Source: Scylla paramamosain
Taxonomy: Eukaryota; Arthropoda; Malacostraca; Decapoda; Portunidae
Assembly (NCBI RefSeq): GCF_035594125.1
Contig: NC_087156.1
Coordinates: 9,895,065 to 9,959,064, forward strand
Length of the DNA: 64,000 nt
Reading direction: 5' to 3'
Part shown: one piece after another, positions 29,353-42,320 of the stretch
How positions within the stretch are numbered: the stretch's first letter is position 1
Layout: the number at the start of each line of letters is the position of its first letter
The notes under the pieces: generated by a model
Databases searched by the model: none
Told to the model about the DNA's origin: nothing
The model's input: only the letters and a program-made list of their open reading frames with translations
Program-made: the position numbers and the translations under genes

Positions 29353-30737
29353 CCTAACATCTAGAGCTTCACTACATTATGTTTCAGGGAAAATATGAGT
29401 AAATCGTGTGAGTCTTACCGAGGCAGGAAAGACGGCCTCCTGCGGGTCCTTATGAAAAGAGCGTCTGACACTGGTTTGGTAAGCGACAAGACTAAAAAAA
29501 ATAGGATGCGTTTGGTAATGCGTATATAGGAATGTTATTGACAGCCAAACACTACCTTGGCTTTACAGTGAGGCTTTTGTATTCAGATGACCGCGGGAGC
29601 TGAAATATGTAGACACAACTATACTAGGCAGGTCCAGTGAAATGAATCATGCTAAATATATTGCTTCATCCAGACGAGTTAGCAGCACAAGCATGAAGTA
29701 GGGTGGATCTCACAGGTGTTTGCTTTTGTTGAGATCCTTACCAAGAAGCGGTGACATCCAGAACCAACAGCAACTACGATATCTTTGTGGTCTCTTGAGC
29801 CTTTGTTGTTGTTGTTGTTTTGTTGTGTAAGAGGTTATAGGGAACATCCTGTGTCCTCGCAGTAACCACACGAAAAGGCAGGTATATAACTAGGAGTGGT
29901 CAGAGAGTTGTTGTGTTTGTTGTTGTTATTGTTGTTGTTGTTGTTATCAGAAACACAAACGGAGGAAGTTGGATGTGTTGTATTACTGAGCAACAATAAA
30001 GAAAGAAGAATAGATGAGTCAGGCCACCTTGGCGGAGATACTCAAAAGAGACTTTCATGTTTTGTGCCGTGAATACTTTTTATGGTTAGACTGAAGTGGT
30101 ACTTATTATTTTCTAAGTATATCCTTGCTGTTGTTTTTTTAGGTTTTATTTTGTTGCAGCTGTTGTGCATATTTAACATTCTCAGAGTTTCAAGTGTGTT
30201 CTGTTTTCAGTGTTGTTTTTCATGTATCCATGTGTTTTTGCTTGGAGGAATTTGACACGATTTATTTATGACATTTCGTGTTTTTCTTTAGTATTTATTC
30301 TTTCCTTTTTTGTTCATGTGTATGTTGTAACTCATGCAGTAAAGGATTTGTGGTGGTTCTGTTTATGATGCTTCATTTTTAGCTCTTTTTAGAATAGTCA
30401 AGCTGCATCACTTTCTTATGTGGATGTTTTGATATTTTCAGGGAAGGATGGCAGGTGGTGCCGCGGTGAACACTGCCAACACGTGCAGGAGGAAAGTGCG
30501 TACCTGCTTCATTACATCATGTGCACTCTGTTTTGGAACTCAATGTTAAACTTTTTTTTTTTCATGTCAACCGAAACCTGTCTGTTGCCTGCCTTTCTCC
30601 TGTCTGCTTCCCACGAATCTATGAAGGAAAGAAAGGATGTGCTTCCATGGTATCATGTCAGTAGTATTATCCATTGAAGGATGAGTTTAAACCTTTTTCC
30701 AGAGCGTTGTTTTTGTCTCCCATTTTTCTGCCTTCCC
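29353..30737 (+). repeat. Internal tandem duplication, unit 2
   Basis: Second unit of the copy B tandem pair, with its own mini-exon at 30,442. In several places it is closer to copy A than unit 1 is (for example the T10 tract and GTGCGT donor), suggesting unit 1 carries more private changes. Confidence 0.85.
30442..30495 (+). other. Candidate 54-nt mini-exon, copy B unit 2
   Basis: TTTTCAG ends at 30,441 and GTGCGT begins at 30,496. It encodes KDGRWCRGEHCQHVQEE, as in unit 1, with phase-1 junctions on both sides. A symmetric exon could be duplicated in tandem without breaking a frame. Confidence 0.32.
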
Positions 30738-31109
30738 AGGGTATATATATGAAAGAAGAATGTAAATTTAGTCTATAATGTTCATTGTAACATGTATTCC
30801 AGTCTTTGTGTGCTTATTTTACTGTATGCATAGAGAAAAGAAGGATTCGAAATGTGGTAATGAAAAGTAGAACATGAAATAAATAGATAATAAATAAGTG
30901 AATAAATAAATAAATAAATAAATGGATGAATTAATGCATACCCTAGAGAACATTTCATACCTTCTGAGCTTACCATAGCAAATACACTGATATGCTACAA
31001 AAAATGCACACAAGTATATGAAGATGGAAAAAATGGGGGAAGTCTGTCTTGTGTTGTTATTTCTATGGTTACTGCTCTTCTGAATTTGCCATCAGCATGC
31101 GTCTCTCCT

Positions 31110-31290
31110 TCCCCACGCTGACGCTACACAAGACTTTCACCTTTATTCCGTTACCCTTCAGTAGTCCAGGAGTTAAGCAATATCTTCATTCTTTCATCCT
31201 CTTCATTGGTAAACTCTGGAATTCTCTGCCTGTTTCTGTTTTTTCCCCTTCCTGTGACTAGTTGTTTTAAGAGTATTGAGGCACTTCCTG
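31110..31290 (+). mobile_element. LINE C-terminal remnant (copy B)
   Basis: The forward frame reads TFTFIPLPFSSPGVKQYLHS, then FIGKLWNSLPVSVFSPSCD, then FKSIEALPE after a frameshift. This is the typical end of a Jockey/CR1-type RT protein, better preserved than at 5,848-6,040. The orientation is opposite to the family 2 fragment upstream, so it is a separate element. Confidence 0.65.
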
Positions 31291-31675
31291 AAACATATTT
31301 AGATTTTTTATTGTTGACTTTTTTTTTCCTTTTTTTCTCTTATTTTGTCTGTATGTATGGAAGCGGCAACTGAAAAGATATTTTTTTGTTCCTCTGTTTG
31401 CCATTCGCCAAGAAGATATGAAAGTATGAGTATAAGTAGTGGCTATATGCAAATGTTAGAATACCATTTTGTACTGACTCTAAATTAAACATGTGTTGCA
31501 TTCTTTACTGCAGTGTTTCAAGTTGAGCCGTCTAATATCTTTTGCATCTAATTGATTTTTGTGTTCGGCTATTTGAATTTTTATTTCCAAAATGCAGTTC
31601 CATGTTTTTAAGAAGCATACAGGGTTGGAGAAAAAAAAAGCTTTCCTAAGTTGTAATAGGTGAATGTTAATAACA
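31291..31675. other. No gene recognised
   Basis: A/T-rich counterpart of 6,041-6,405, with T runs at 31,319 and 31,381. Possibly old LINE 3' UTR. Confidence 0.4.
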
Positions 31676-31684
31676 GTAGTAGTT

Positions 31685-31750
<66 letters not shown>
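31676..31750 (+). repeat. (TAG)n microsatellite, left of the CR1-2 insertion
   Basis: A TAG tract interrupted by CR1-2; the remainder of the tract resumes at 34,796-34,815. The intact version is in copy A at 6,406-6,470. Confidence 0.95.
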
Positions 31751-31834
31751 AGAACATAAGAACATAAGAAATAAGGGAAGCTGCAAGTAGCGACCAGGCT
31801 TACACGTGGCAGTCCCTGTATGAAACACACCTAC

Positions 31835-33337
31835 CTATTTCCATCTGCTATCCCCATCCATAAACTTGTCTAATCTTCTCTTAAAGCTCTCTAGTGTCCT
31901 AGCACTAACTACATGATTACTGAGTCCGTTCCACTCATCTACCACTCTATTTGAGAACCAATTTTTCCCTATCTCCTTCCTAAACCTAAATTTTTCAAGC
32001 TTGAACCCGTTATTTCTTGTTCTACCCTGATTGCTGATCCTAAGAATTTTGCTTACATCTCCCTTGTTATAACCCTTATACCACTTAAAGACTTCTATCA
32101 GGTCCCCCCTTAACCTACGTCTCTCTAAAGAATGTAAATTTAACAACTTCCACCTCGCCTCGTAAGGAATACTCCTCATGCCCTGTATCCTTTTAGTCAT
32201 TCTCCTCTGTACTGATTCTAATAGACCTATATCTTTCCTGTAATGTGGGGACCAGAACTGCACCGCGTAGTCTAGATGAGGTCTGACCAGCGGCAAGTAT
32301 AACTTTAATATTACTCCCGGCCTTCTACTTTTAACACTCCTAAAAATTAATCCTAGTATCCTATTTGCCTTGTTTCTGGCTTCTCTGCATTGTTTCCCTA
32401 GACGGAGTTCAGAGCTAACTATAACTCCTAAATCTTTCTCGTACCCTGTACCTACCAGAGTTTGGTTGTCTAATGTGTACCTATTGTGTGGGTTTCCTCT
32501 ACCTACGCTAAGCACTTTGCATTTATTGATATTAAATTGCATTTGCCATCTATCCGTCCATTCATTCATTCTATCTAAGTCTGCCTACAAGGCGATGGCA
32601 TCCGATTTTGACCTAATTAATCTACCTATCTTTGTGTCATCCGCAAATTTACTAACATCACTACTAATTCCACTATCCAAGTCATTGATATACATTAGAA
32701 ATAACAATGACCCTAATATTGATCCCTGTGGCACCCCACTAATTACATGTCCCCACTCGGATTTCGAGCCGTTTATTACCACTCTCTGTTGCCTGTCTCT
32801 AAGCCATGACCCTATCCAGCCTAACACCTTCCCATCTATCCCGTGTGCCCTAACCTTTCTCAGGAGCCATTGATGGGGTACCTTGTCAAAAGCTTTACTA
32901 AAGTCCAGATATAAGATATCATAACTATCACCATTATCTACTGCCTCGTACACCCTTCTGTAAAAACTTAATAAGTTTGTCAGGAAAGATCTCCCTTTCG
33001 TGAAGCCATGCTGTGACTGATTTATCAAGTTATGTTTGTCTAAATGTTCCCTAATGTTCCTCGCTATTATTGACTCTAACATTTTACATACAACTGAAGT
33101 TAAGCTGACAGGTCTATAATTAGACGCTAAAGTTTTATCTCCTTTCTTAAAGATGGGTACTACATTAGCCTGCCTCCACATTACTGGTACCTCACTCGAC
33201 TCCAGTGATTTCCTAAAGACAGAGACTAACGGCTCACTAATAATCTCTTTACATTCCTTAAGTACTCTGGGATATATTTCATCAGGTCCTGGTGTCTTGA
33301 ACTTTTTTAGCCTATCTATCTCCTGTTCCACTATCTA
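31835..33337 (-). pseudogene. CR1-2 reverse transcriptase, interrupted by nonsense codons
   Basis: The reverse frame holds RLKKFKTPGPDEIYPRVLK, ANVVPIFKKGD, NYRPVSLTS, YLDFSKAFDKVPH, GVPQGSILGSLLFLMYINDL and FADDTK (near 32,640), then the thumb/C-terminal region to FMDGDSRWK and its stop at 31,835. Two nonsense codons are single-base changes of sense codons seen in the other copies: TAG for GAG at 33,335-33,337 and TAG for CAG at 32,585-32,587. The catalytic motif is intact, so decay is recent. RT primes on the nicked target and copies element RNA. Confidence 0.92.
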
Positions 33338-33538
33338 CCTAGTTATGGAAATATCTGTCAGCTTCTCATTCTCATCTGCTCTAAACACCTGTTCACTATC
33401 TGGCATATCCTGCATGTTGTCCTGGGTGAAGACAGTTAAAAAATAATCATTCAGAAGTTTACTAATCTCCTCCCCAAAACTAACCAGCTCCCCATCTGCT
33501 GCCTTTAATGGACCTACAGTATCCTTATTCTTCGTCCT

Positions 33539-34790
33539 TTATATCTGATAAAATCCCTTGGGGTCCGTCTTCGCCTGGCTGGCTACCTTTGATTCATAAT
33601 TGTCCTTAGGTTTCCTCGTTAACTTCCTCACTGTTCTAACTAATTCATTATATTGTGTCCTTAAAACTTCTTCACCTGCCCTTAATCTCCTATATATACT
33701 TCTCTTACGCCCTATATAATGCTTTAACCTAGCAGTCATCCATTTAGGGTCATTTTTTTGTGATCTTATTGTTCTATACGGGATATTTGCTAACTGACCT
33801 GTATGAACTTTACGAAATATTTATACAATTCATCTACATTTACTTCACCTAGTCCCCTCATCTCGTCCCCTACCATCCTCTCCACTCCCTCATCTACTCG
33901 CCTGGACCTCACCTCTCTCATTTCAGCATGACCTGACATCCCAACATACTCACACCTAGCTCTCCCCTTCCTCTTTCTTCCTCCCTTCCGGACACATCTT
34001 CCCTCCTCTTGTCCTACACCCTCACGCCTTACCTCACCTCTCTCATCCTGCCTTATCTCTCTGAACTCCGTCCCTGACCTGACCTCACCCTGCATCCTTT
34101 GCCAGTCCACTCCTTGGAGGTACCTTTTTAATTCTTCAAAATCTGCTCTCCTAAAGTCAGGTATTTTACTAGTGTTTTTGTTTCTAACTGTTTCTTCCCA
34201 TTGTAAATTGTACCTAATTTCCCTATGGTCACTGTTACCTAGCTGTCCTCCAAACTCTACCTGCGTGACTGCTTCCTCCCTGCTAGTAAGAATTAAATCT
34301 AGAATATTATTCCCCCTTGTGGGTTCTACGACTACCTGTTTTAAAAAATTATCCTGAATTACCTTAAGAAATTCCTCTGCTTTCTTGTCACCCACCATCA
34401 GACTCCAGTCGATATTCCTAAAATTAAAATCTCCTACCACACATACCTGACTGTACCTGCCTGCTCTATTTAATTCCTGCCACAGTGAGGCGTTAATTTC
34501 CTCTGTACTGGTCGGTGGTCTGTAAACTAACCCTAGTACTACTGACTGCGATCCTTCTTTAATATCTACCCATATCGACTCTGCTTTGTTATCTGTTTTA
34601 ATTCTACTGTTGATAAAACACTGTAATGTGTCCCTAACGTATAACGCGACGCCTCCTCCTCTCCTGTTTTCCCTATCATTAAAAAACATTGTATACCCAT
34701 CTATCTTAACCTCTGGATTAAATACTTTTCCTGACATATCTAACCAAGTTTCAGTTAAAGCAATGATATCAAATTTCTCAACGCATTTCT
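33539..34790 (-). pseudogene. CR1-2 endonuclease and linker
   Basis: The reverse frame from 34,737 to 33,790 keeps the catalytic motifs: GGVALYVRD, GLVYRPPTS, GDFNFRNIDW and LGNSDHREI. TETWL lies just upstream. A purine-rich (on the coding strand) Arg/Glu/Gly linker follows at about 33,832-34,095, in the same position as in CR1-1. The frame breaks at FVKFIQVS near 33,790 (expected QVSQLANIP; one-base shift), then WMTARLKHYIGRKR continues from 33,739 to the IYRTKNK region. Only the first part of the domain is missing, through 5' truncation. Confidence 0.88.
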
Positions 34791-34795
34791 CAACG

Positions 34796-35106
34796 TAGTA
34801 GTAGTAGTAGTAGTAAAGAGAAGGATTATCAGCTGCAGTGACACCAATTCAGTTTTTCTATTATTTATATATTTTTACTATTATTCCACACCTTGTCAAT
34901 CCATGCAAGGAAAAAAAAAGGAAAAAAAAAATAAAACGTATATTAAAAAAAAGTGAGAGGCAAGACCAGCAAGTGAAACACGCCCTGCCTTCTCCATAGA
35001 CTTCACGTGTTTACTGCCACGCTTCCTGCCTGATAATTATACAGTCTTACGCTGGAGGCGTTTATTGTGGTGCATTTGCATGAAAGAATTTACTTTTTGC
35101 CATGAA

Positions 35107-35110
<4 letters not shown>
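34796..35110. other. Rest of the (TAG)n tract and flank; no gene
   Basis: TAG repeats to 34,815, then sequence matching 6,471-6,770, including an A-rich stretch at 34,910-34,950. No gene recognised. Confidence 0.7.

Positions 35111-35203
<93 letters not shown>
35111..35203 (+). repeat. (CT)n microsatellite (deletion joint)
   Basis: A CT tract of 93 bases. Its left flank matches the left flank of 6,771 and its right flank (ACAAAGGAATACAAAGGAATG) matches 8,454. It marks a deletion of about 1.5 kb relative to copy A. Confidence 0.95.
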
Positions 35204-35205
<2 letters not shown>

Positions 35206-37344
35206 AAAGGAATACAAAGGAATGCATTGGAAGACCAAACCTTGAGGTATTGACGAGGCTGTTTGGATAATTATTCTACATTAACTATTATTGGGAGATA
35301 CAGGATAGTACAGAAGGTTCCTCCCCACCAATCCCTCCAGCAGAAGCTGACAAGATACAGGAATTGATACCACGTGGTATAGAAAAACCACATAGAACTT
35401 GAGAGAATAGTGAGGGAAAGAGTTGTGGTCTGTCTACTTTTGTTTGTGAGGGAGAGTGTAAATGCATGATAGTTGTGTGATGTGGTGTGTGCGTAGCGCA
35501 GGTGAAGGCACAGTTTGGTTGTTGAGGGGTGGTGCAGCATCCTTGCGTTGCGCTTTCCAGGGAGGCGGCAGTCAATCAGGCCACAGCTTCGGTCACTGGG
35601 TCTGTGTACCTTCCCTTTAGAGGCTGCATACACAGGTTATCCCCTGCAACTTTGACCTCTAGTACTTAAAATCACAAAGTTGATCAATAACAGGAGAATG
35701 CGGACGAAGAAAATGAGGATTACATGTGATTACAATGGATAACCAAAACAGAAACACTTCCACAGGTCTTTACATATCGCTTTGGAATTAATTTAGATTA
35801 AGTACCCTTTAGTAAAGTAAGCCAAAGCAGTGTATGACTTCTGCCAAACTGACACGCCCTTGTGCTTGTGCTGGCGTGGGAAAACCTTCGTGCAGTGTGG
35901 GAAAAACTGGCTGCATTTTGATTGGAAAGAATGAAGTAAGATTTTATTATTATTCCTATGCAAAAAGAAAAAAAAAAATGGAGGAGGAGGAGGAGGGAGG
36001 AGGAGGAGGAGGAGGAGGATGAGGTGGTGGTGGTGGTGATGGTGGTAGAGTTTGTAATTTTTCTGTTCCTTTTCCTTAGGGTGAATTGATGATTTTTTCA
36101 CTCTTCTGAACTCTTCACTCTTGAGAACTCTTCGGGACGGAATGTAATGCAGGTCTTGCGAGCGATGTTCGTCAGAGAGAAGCATGTGTTCCTTAAAATT
36201 TCAGTACTTTTTTTTTTTGTGCGTTGAGTTAAGTATTCATTTACTTTTATGATCAAGTGTCATCTGACTACCATTTAATGCTTCCTTGAACTGCCTTACT
36301 ACGGTTCTTTTCATGGATAAAAATTCCAAATAACGTGTTACATTTCATTGGTGGCATGATTTCCCTTTAAAATGAATGCAAAGCAATCAATGTGGCACGT
36401 TCCATATCCATTATTGTGTCACTTTATTATGCATACAAACACTCCTATTAACGTATCACATCCCGCCCCTGGTGTGATTCCCCTCACCATGAATACAAAG
36501 CAATCCAAACGCTACAGTTCAGCCCTGCTCATGAAACACACGCTCTGATACAACTAGGCTTTTCACTTACTTTCAGCCCTTGTTTTCTCTTTAATAGTGC
36601 GAGAGTTGACTGGCCTCTTCACTCTTTGATCCCTTTCACAGATAAACTCCGTAATTCTCCCTGATTTTTATCTAACTTCCCAAACTTGTTATGACTTGAA
36701 CTGATCATATATGTTTACTCACCTCCGTATGACTTGAGTTGCTATAAGAGACGAGTATCAAGACACCTTCCTAACTAAATGAACCAACCTGATTTAACTC
36801 TCTTTTCCATCCACTCTTTACCATGCGGAAATTAAGTGGTATTGTAAACTGTAACCAAATTGTTACCCTTATGATCTATTCTAGACTCTAATAAGTGATC
36901 TGGAGACTATGATAATAACACGCTCCCTCCACTGCACACCAGCTGTCCGTAATGTATCATGTCCAGTGGCTGTTAATATAAACTGACGCTCTATTAACCT
37001 GTCATCACTAATCAGTAATAATTCACGCACAAGCTCATCCTCGTCACCACAACATCACCATCACCGTCACCATCACCACAGCTTACACAACACTCCACCA
37101 TGATTCTGTCCCATACCTCACCCCCGCCACAAATAATCATTCCTAATTAATCTCCCGTCCCTCACCACCACCACTAACAACAACATCACACCTCACTCTC
37201 AACTTCTCCCATTTTCACGAGTTCCTTTCTTCTCTTCCCTCGCTCCACCATCCTTCATCCTCTCTCCCTTACGTTCCATCCTTCCTTTTGCCGACTTAAT
37301 GCTTGCAACAGACGCCCCTCCTCTTCCTCCCCCTCCTCCTCCAG
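35204..37344. other. No gene recognised; matches 8,452-11,376 of copy A
   Basis: Contains GGA/GGT repeats (35,977-36,048) and a deletion joint near 36,110, where the hAT-like element of copy A is missing. No coding frame is supported before the candidate exon. Confidence 0.5.
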
Positions 37345-37518
37345 TCCCGTAGTATTAGCAGGGCCTTGTCTCCCCTCATAAGCAGGGAGCTGTGGGAGGA
37401 ACTGGAGGGATGTTTAGTGGAACATGTCGAAATAGCGTTGCCTAGCCGCCGCCGAGTACAGGAGTGTATTGAGGGTGCATTATCTCGCTACAGTGGCGGT
37501 GAACGGGGAGATGGATCG
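37345..37518 (+). CDS. Candidate 174-nt coding exon, copy B (open), product unknown
   Basis: A pyrimidine-rich tract ends CTCCTCCAG at 37,344 and the consensus donor GTGAGT starts at 37,519. The 58 codons between are open in the phase that makes both junctions phase 0, encoding for example ISRELWEELEGCLVEH and SRRRVQECIEGALSRY. The composition is that of a normal, mostly helical, charged protein, unlike the repeat-derived frames around it. The copy at 11,377-11,550 has the same length and junctions but a nonsense codon. I do not recognise the family. No neighbouring exon was found, so the parent gene would have long introns. Limits are set by splice signals only. Confidence 0.4.
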
Positions 37519-38483
37519 GTGAGTATGTTCAGGCGCAGATAGAGAAATGTGTTTGGTCTGACAAATTGATTAATGAATAGGTATCTGGTTGAACAGGTAG
37601 ATTTATAGATAGATGGCTGGATGGGTAAATGGTTAAATAGATCGACTGGCTGATAAATAGATATATAGATGGACAGATGGATGGATAGATAGATTGATAG
37701 ATAGATGAATAAATGAATAAGTATTTAATTACAGATATAAATAGATGGGTAGATAAACAGTTCAGTAAGCAGAAAATAGATTAGATAAATAGACAGACGG
37801 ACAGACAGACAGACAGGGATAATAAGTACTTAAGTGGGAAAATATGTTGATAAATGCCCGTTGTAGATAAGAAGGTAGAAGTATTAGGTAGGGAGAGGTA
37901 CACAGATAAAAACATCGACGAATGGGTAGGTAAGTGAAGAAACACAGGAAGGTAGGATGGTTGAAGAGCAATATACATAAACAAATAAGAAGAAAGTGTA
38001 AATGTAAGCGATGAATCAGATAAAGAGAGAAATTAGCTGTATATTGATGGACAGAACATATAGAAAAGCAACTGTAAATCATGGTAAACAAACTAAGATA
38101 AATAAAGGTATGTACTATGTTAGAAGGAAATTACATTAGAGAGTCAGCCAGCATATCAGACATTCAGAAAGCAGCACAGACAAAGACACATAGACAGACT
38201 GACTGATGGGTGCATATGCCAAATGAAATAGTAAACAAACATACATATATAGAATCATTACAAAAAGAAAAATATCAGAGACTTTGAGGCAGACACTGAA
38301 TTTCGTATAACGAAGATATTTGTATGTTCATGTTTCGTAAATTACACACGAGCGATGGATAAAAAGGAGAGATTTTACATATAAACCTAGAGAAACAAAA
38401 GAAAGCAAAACATTATAAAACAAAAAAGGAATAAAAAAAAACATGAATCCTTCTATCTGTGAATCACGTTGAAAACAGAGGCG

Positions 38484-38484
<1 letters not shown>
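37519..38484. other. No gene recognised; GATA/GACA-rich
   Basis: Includes 175 bases of degenerate GATA-type repeats absent from copy A (37,553-37,728). The rest matches 11,576-12,363. Confidence 0.6.
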
Positions 38485-38522
<38 letters not shown>

Positions 38523-38535
38523 ACACACACACACT
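38485..38535 (+). repeat. (CA)n microsatellite
   Basis: A CA tract with one CAGA interruption. Confidence 0.95.
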
Positions 38536-38682
38536 CACTTTTCTGTCGCCAAAAATACACGCAATTATCCTGCTAGTCTATGAATTATCTTTCCAGAAAT
38601 GAAAAATGCATAAATGTTATGAATTTTGTGTATTGTTGTGTGGATCACTGGAACTGTGTTGAAATCTTAACGGCAGAACCAT

Positions 38683-38882
<200 letters not shown>

Positions 38883-38979
38883 TTGCAACACAATACTCAT
38901 GCATATATATCGTGCACACTTTTCTGCCGCTTTCTTCTTTCTTTCATGCGACATTTGGAAAAAGCAAATGTTGAGTTAT

Positions 38980-38980
<1 letters not shown>

Positions 38981-39024
<44 letters not shown>

Positions 39025-39029
39025 ATAAC

Positions 39030-39063
<34 letters not shown>

Positions 39064-39209
39064 GTAATAAACGGTTTATTCTTTAGGCAGTCAACAAACA
39101 GAAAATGTACATTGGGGGTGGGGAAATACTTGACATTAATCCTAAAGGTAAGTCAAATCTAGAAGGGACTATTGATTGATGGCTCGCACCATTGTGGGAA
39201 TCGCACTGA

Positions 39210-39277
<68 letters not shown>
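38981..39277 (+). repeat. (GT)n - (AAT)n - insert - (GT)n
   Basis: GT at 38,981-39,020, AAT at 39,021-39,068, about 140 bases of non-repeat sequence, then GT at 39,213-39,277. Copy A has one uninterrupted GT tract here, so the middle was probably inserted in, or captured by, the GT repeat in copy B. Confidence 0.9.
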
Positions 39278-39278
<1 letters not shown>

Positions 39279-39611
39279 TAATAGACAAACAGACAGACAG
39301 ACAGATACTTTAAAATACACAAAATTGCACATAAGCTGGGAACAGAGGCTCTCAGCCAATCACGCACCCTCCCACACAAGACAGACAGAAGGTCAAAGAT
39401 ATACTGATATACGTATTGATATACAATCTCTAACTGTTCGGTCAATATGTTGACGCTACACGAACTTACATATTTTACTGTGCGTCTCGAAGGAGTAACG
39501 CCAGAAGATGACAACGTCCGCCCTTTACTGCTCAGGGAAGTGTGTTGCTGGCTGTTTGTTGGAGTTTCAGGATTCACGAAGGCTGACGAACAGTTTTAAA
39601 AGTAGGAATGT

Positions 39612-39734
<123 letters not shown>

Positions 39735-39834
39735 CGCACAAACATAAAATCGGAGAGACTGAAATAGAAAGGTTGAAGTAAAAAAGAATGAAAAAAAAGT
39801 TTCAAATGTATAGAGAAGTAAATGTATATACATG

Positions 39835-39836
<2 letters not shown>

Positions 39837-39912
<76 letters not shown>
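39837..39912 (+). repeat. (CA)n microsatellite
   Basis: About 76 bases of CA, close to the truncated 3' side of the following LINE fragment. Confidence 0.97.
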
Positions 39913-39913
<1 letters not shown>

Positions 39914-39959
39914 TAACATTCATAGCACCACACACACACAAAAAAAAGGCAGAAAATAA

Positions 39960-40696
39960 AAAAAAAGTGTAGAGAGCTTAGGTCTGAAACCGTGTTGTGT
40001 CTTACTAAGGAGATCGAGGTATGAGGTATGAGGTATGAGATCGAGGTATGAGATGAGCTGAGCAGCAATAACTTTCTCGAGAACCTTAGAGATAATTGGT
40101 AGAAGAGGTATTGGACGATAATTTTTTGGTTCCATAACATCTCTTGTCTTGAAAACAAGAGCTACAATAGCGTGTTTCCAGGATTCAGGGAACAGTCCTG
40201 TTACAATTGACGAGTTAACTATACACGTAAGGTACGGGATTATGACTGGCAAGGATTCTTTTAGAAATCGTAGTGAGATATTGTCGGAACCACGAGAAGA
40301 AGTGTTTTTTAGGTACAACAGTGTCGCTATCTGTTGGTTCAGGTCGAAACATGTTATAAAATTGGTTGCTGGTGTTGTTGTTGTTGGGTATAGGCGCGTT
40401 CTGATTACCCCTGCGAATTTGTTGTGTTTTTTCTCGAAAGTAACCTTTCCATCGTTGGCAAAAAAATTACTGAAAGCCTCAACTTTGTTTCTCACTGCTT
40501 TTTCGTCGTTATCAAGTTCCAGTGGAATTTTGCATTTGTCAGTGGAGATGACATGTTTCAATAAACCCCACGAACCTGCACAATTCCCTTTATTTGTCTC
40601 AAGTTTGTTGCTGTAATATTCTGATCTAGTTTTATAGATTGACTTTTTAACTTCTTGCTTAAATATCTTGTATTTCGACTGTAAGTCTACATACAT
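39960..40696 (-). pseudogene. LINE reverse transcriptase, N-terminal half, family 2
   Basis: The reverse frame holds KYKIFKQEVKKSIYKTRSEY (linker), EAFSNFFANDGKVTF, SSRGSDNISLRFLKESLP, FPESWKHAIVALVFK, NYRPIPLLPIISKVLEKVI and SKTQHGFRPKLST, then runs out into low-complexity DNA at about 39,960. The catalytic FADD-type motif is absent. No internal stop is seen, so the preserved part is fairly young or was protected by chance. Confidence 0.9.
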
Positions 40697-41544
40697 TGGA
40701 CCTTTCGTTTTTGAGATTTATTTGTGTTGTGTCCCTCTCATGCATTAATGCTCGTAAATGTTCGTTGATCCATTGGGCGGAGGGTCTCTTGATTTCTTCT
40801 GTGACTAGTGAGCACAGTAGTCTAAACAATTATTGAAAGTATTTGTGAATATATTAACTTGTGTGTTGACGTTGTCTGTGGTAAAAATTTATTCCAAATG
40901 TGACTTTCTTGTCTTAATAAACTGCATAATGTCTCAGGGGAGTAAGTGGTTAAATTTCGAAATGTTTTTACGGTAGGTGGACGCTTTGGCTTTTTTAAGT
41001 TTACGGTCACGCTAATGATCTCGTGGTCGGCTACAGGATACGGAACTGTGTCAGAATGTAAAATGGACTTTGCCTTATTAGTGACTATTAAGTCTATGAG
41101 GGTGGCAGAAGTGGGGGTAGTTTTCGTGTGTTTCCTGATTACCTGTGTCAGTTTAGCATTCGAAATTATTTGTTTCATTTTACTGTTATCGGATAAAATA
41201 TTATCATTAATATCTCCTAAAATATAAAAAGACTTACCTTTTAAATTAACATATCTGATGATGTCAGTTATATAATCATAAGTTTGGCTAAGAGATTTTG
41301 GGTGTCGGTACAGGCAGCCAATAATGACACTGGGAAACTTGCTGCTCTGCACCGTCACCCACACGTCCTCAACACCCTGCGGCCTCACAATATCAATTTC
41401 TATTGGGACTACTTTATGCACATCTGTGGTATAAATACATACACCTCCTCCCCTACCTTTATCACATCTGTACACTTTATATTCGGGTATGTCATTGTGT
41501 TCATTCGGAATATCATTACACAGCCATGTCTCACTAGTGCACAA
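40697..41544 (-). pseudogene. LINE endonuclease domain, family 2
   Basis: The reverse frame from 41,544 reads CTSETWLCNDIP, CDKGRGGGVCIYT, GVEDVWVTVQSSKFP, IIGCLYRHPKS, FYILGDINDN, LIDLIVTN and VADHEIISV. This is a nearly complete EEP endonuclease. Its GDIND and VADHE motifs stand where GDFND and SDHE are usual, so the catalytic Asp and His are kept. The frame stops at 40,822 in the linker; 40,821-40,697 still reads as linker in another frame. Target nicking would be its role in an active element. Confidence 0.88.
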
Positions 41545-41570
41545 TACATCCGTTTTCTTTTCCCTAACAA

Positions 41571-42320
<750 letters not shown>

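Larger units (their letters stand above)
31751..34795 (-). mobile_element. CR1-like LINE, 5'-truncated at the endonuclease (CR1-2)
   Basis: The reverse-strand element begins at 34,795 inside the endonuclease N-terminus (EKFDIIALTETWLDMS) and ends at 31,751 with the TTCTTATG octamer tail. It sits inside a TAG microsatellite that is uninterrupted in copy A, so the insertion most likely came after the segmental duplication. It is better preserved than CR1-1: few nonsense codons and one frameshift are visible. No target duplication can be read because the target is itself repetitive. Confidence 0.93.
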
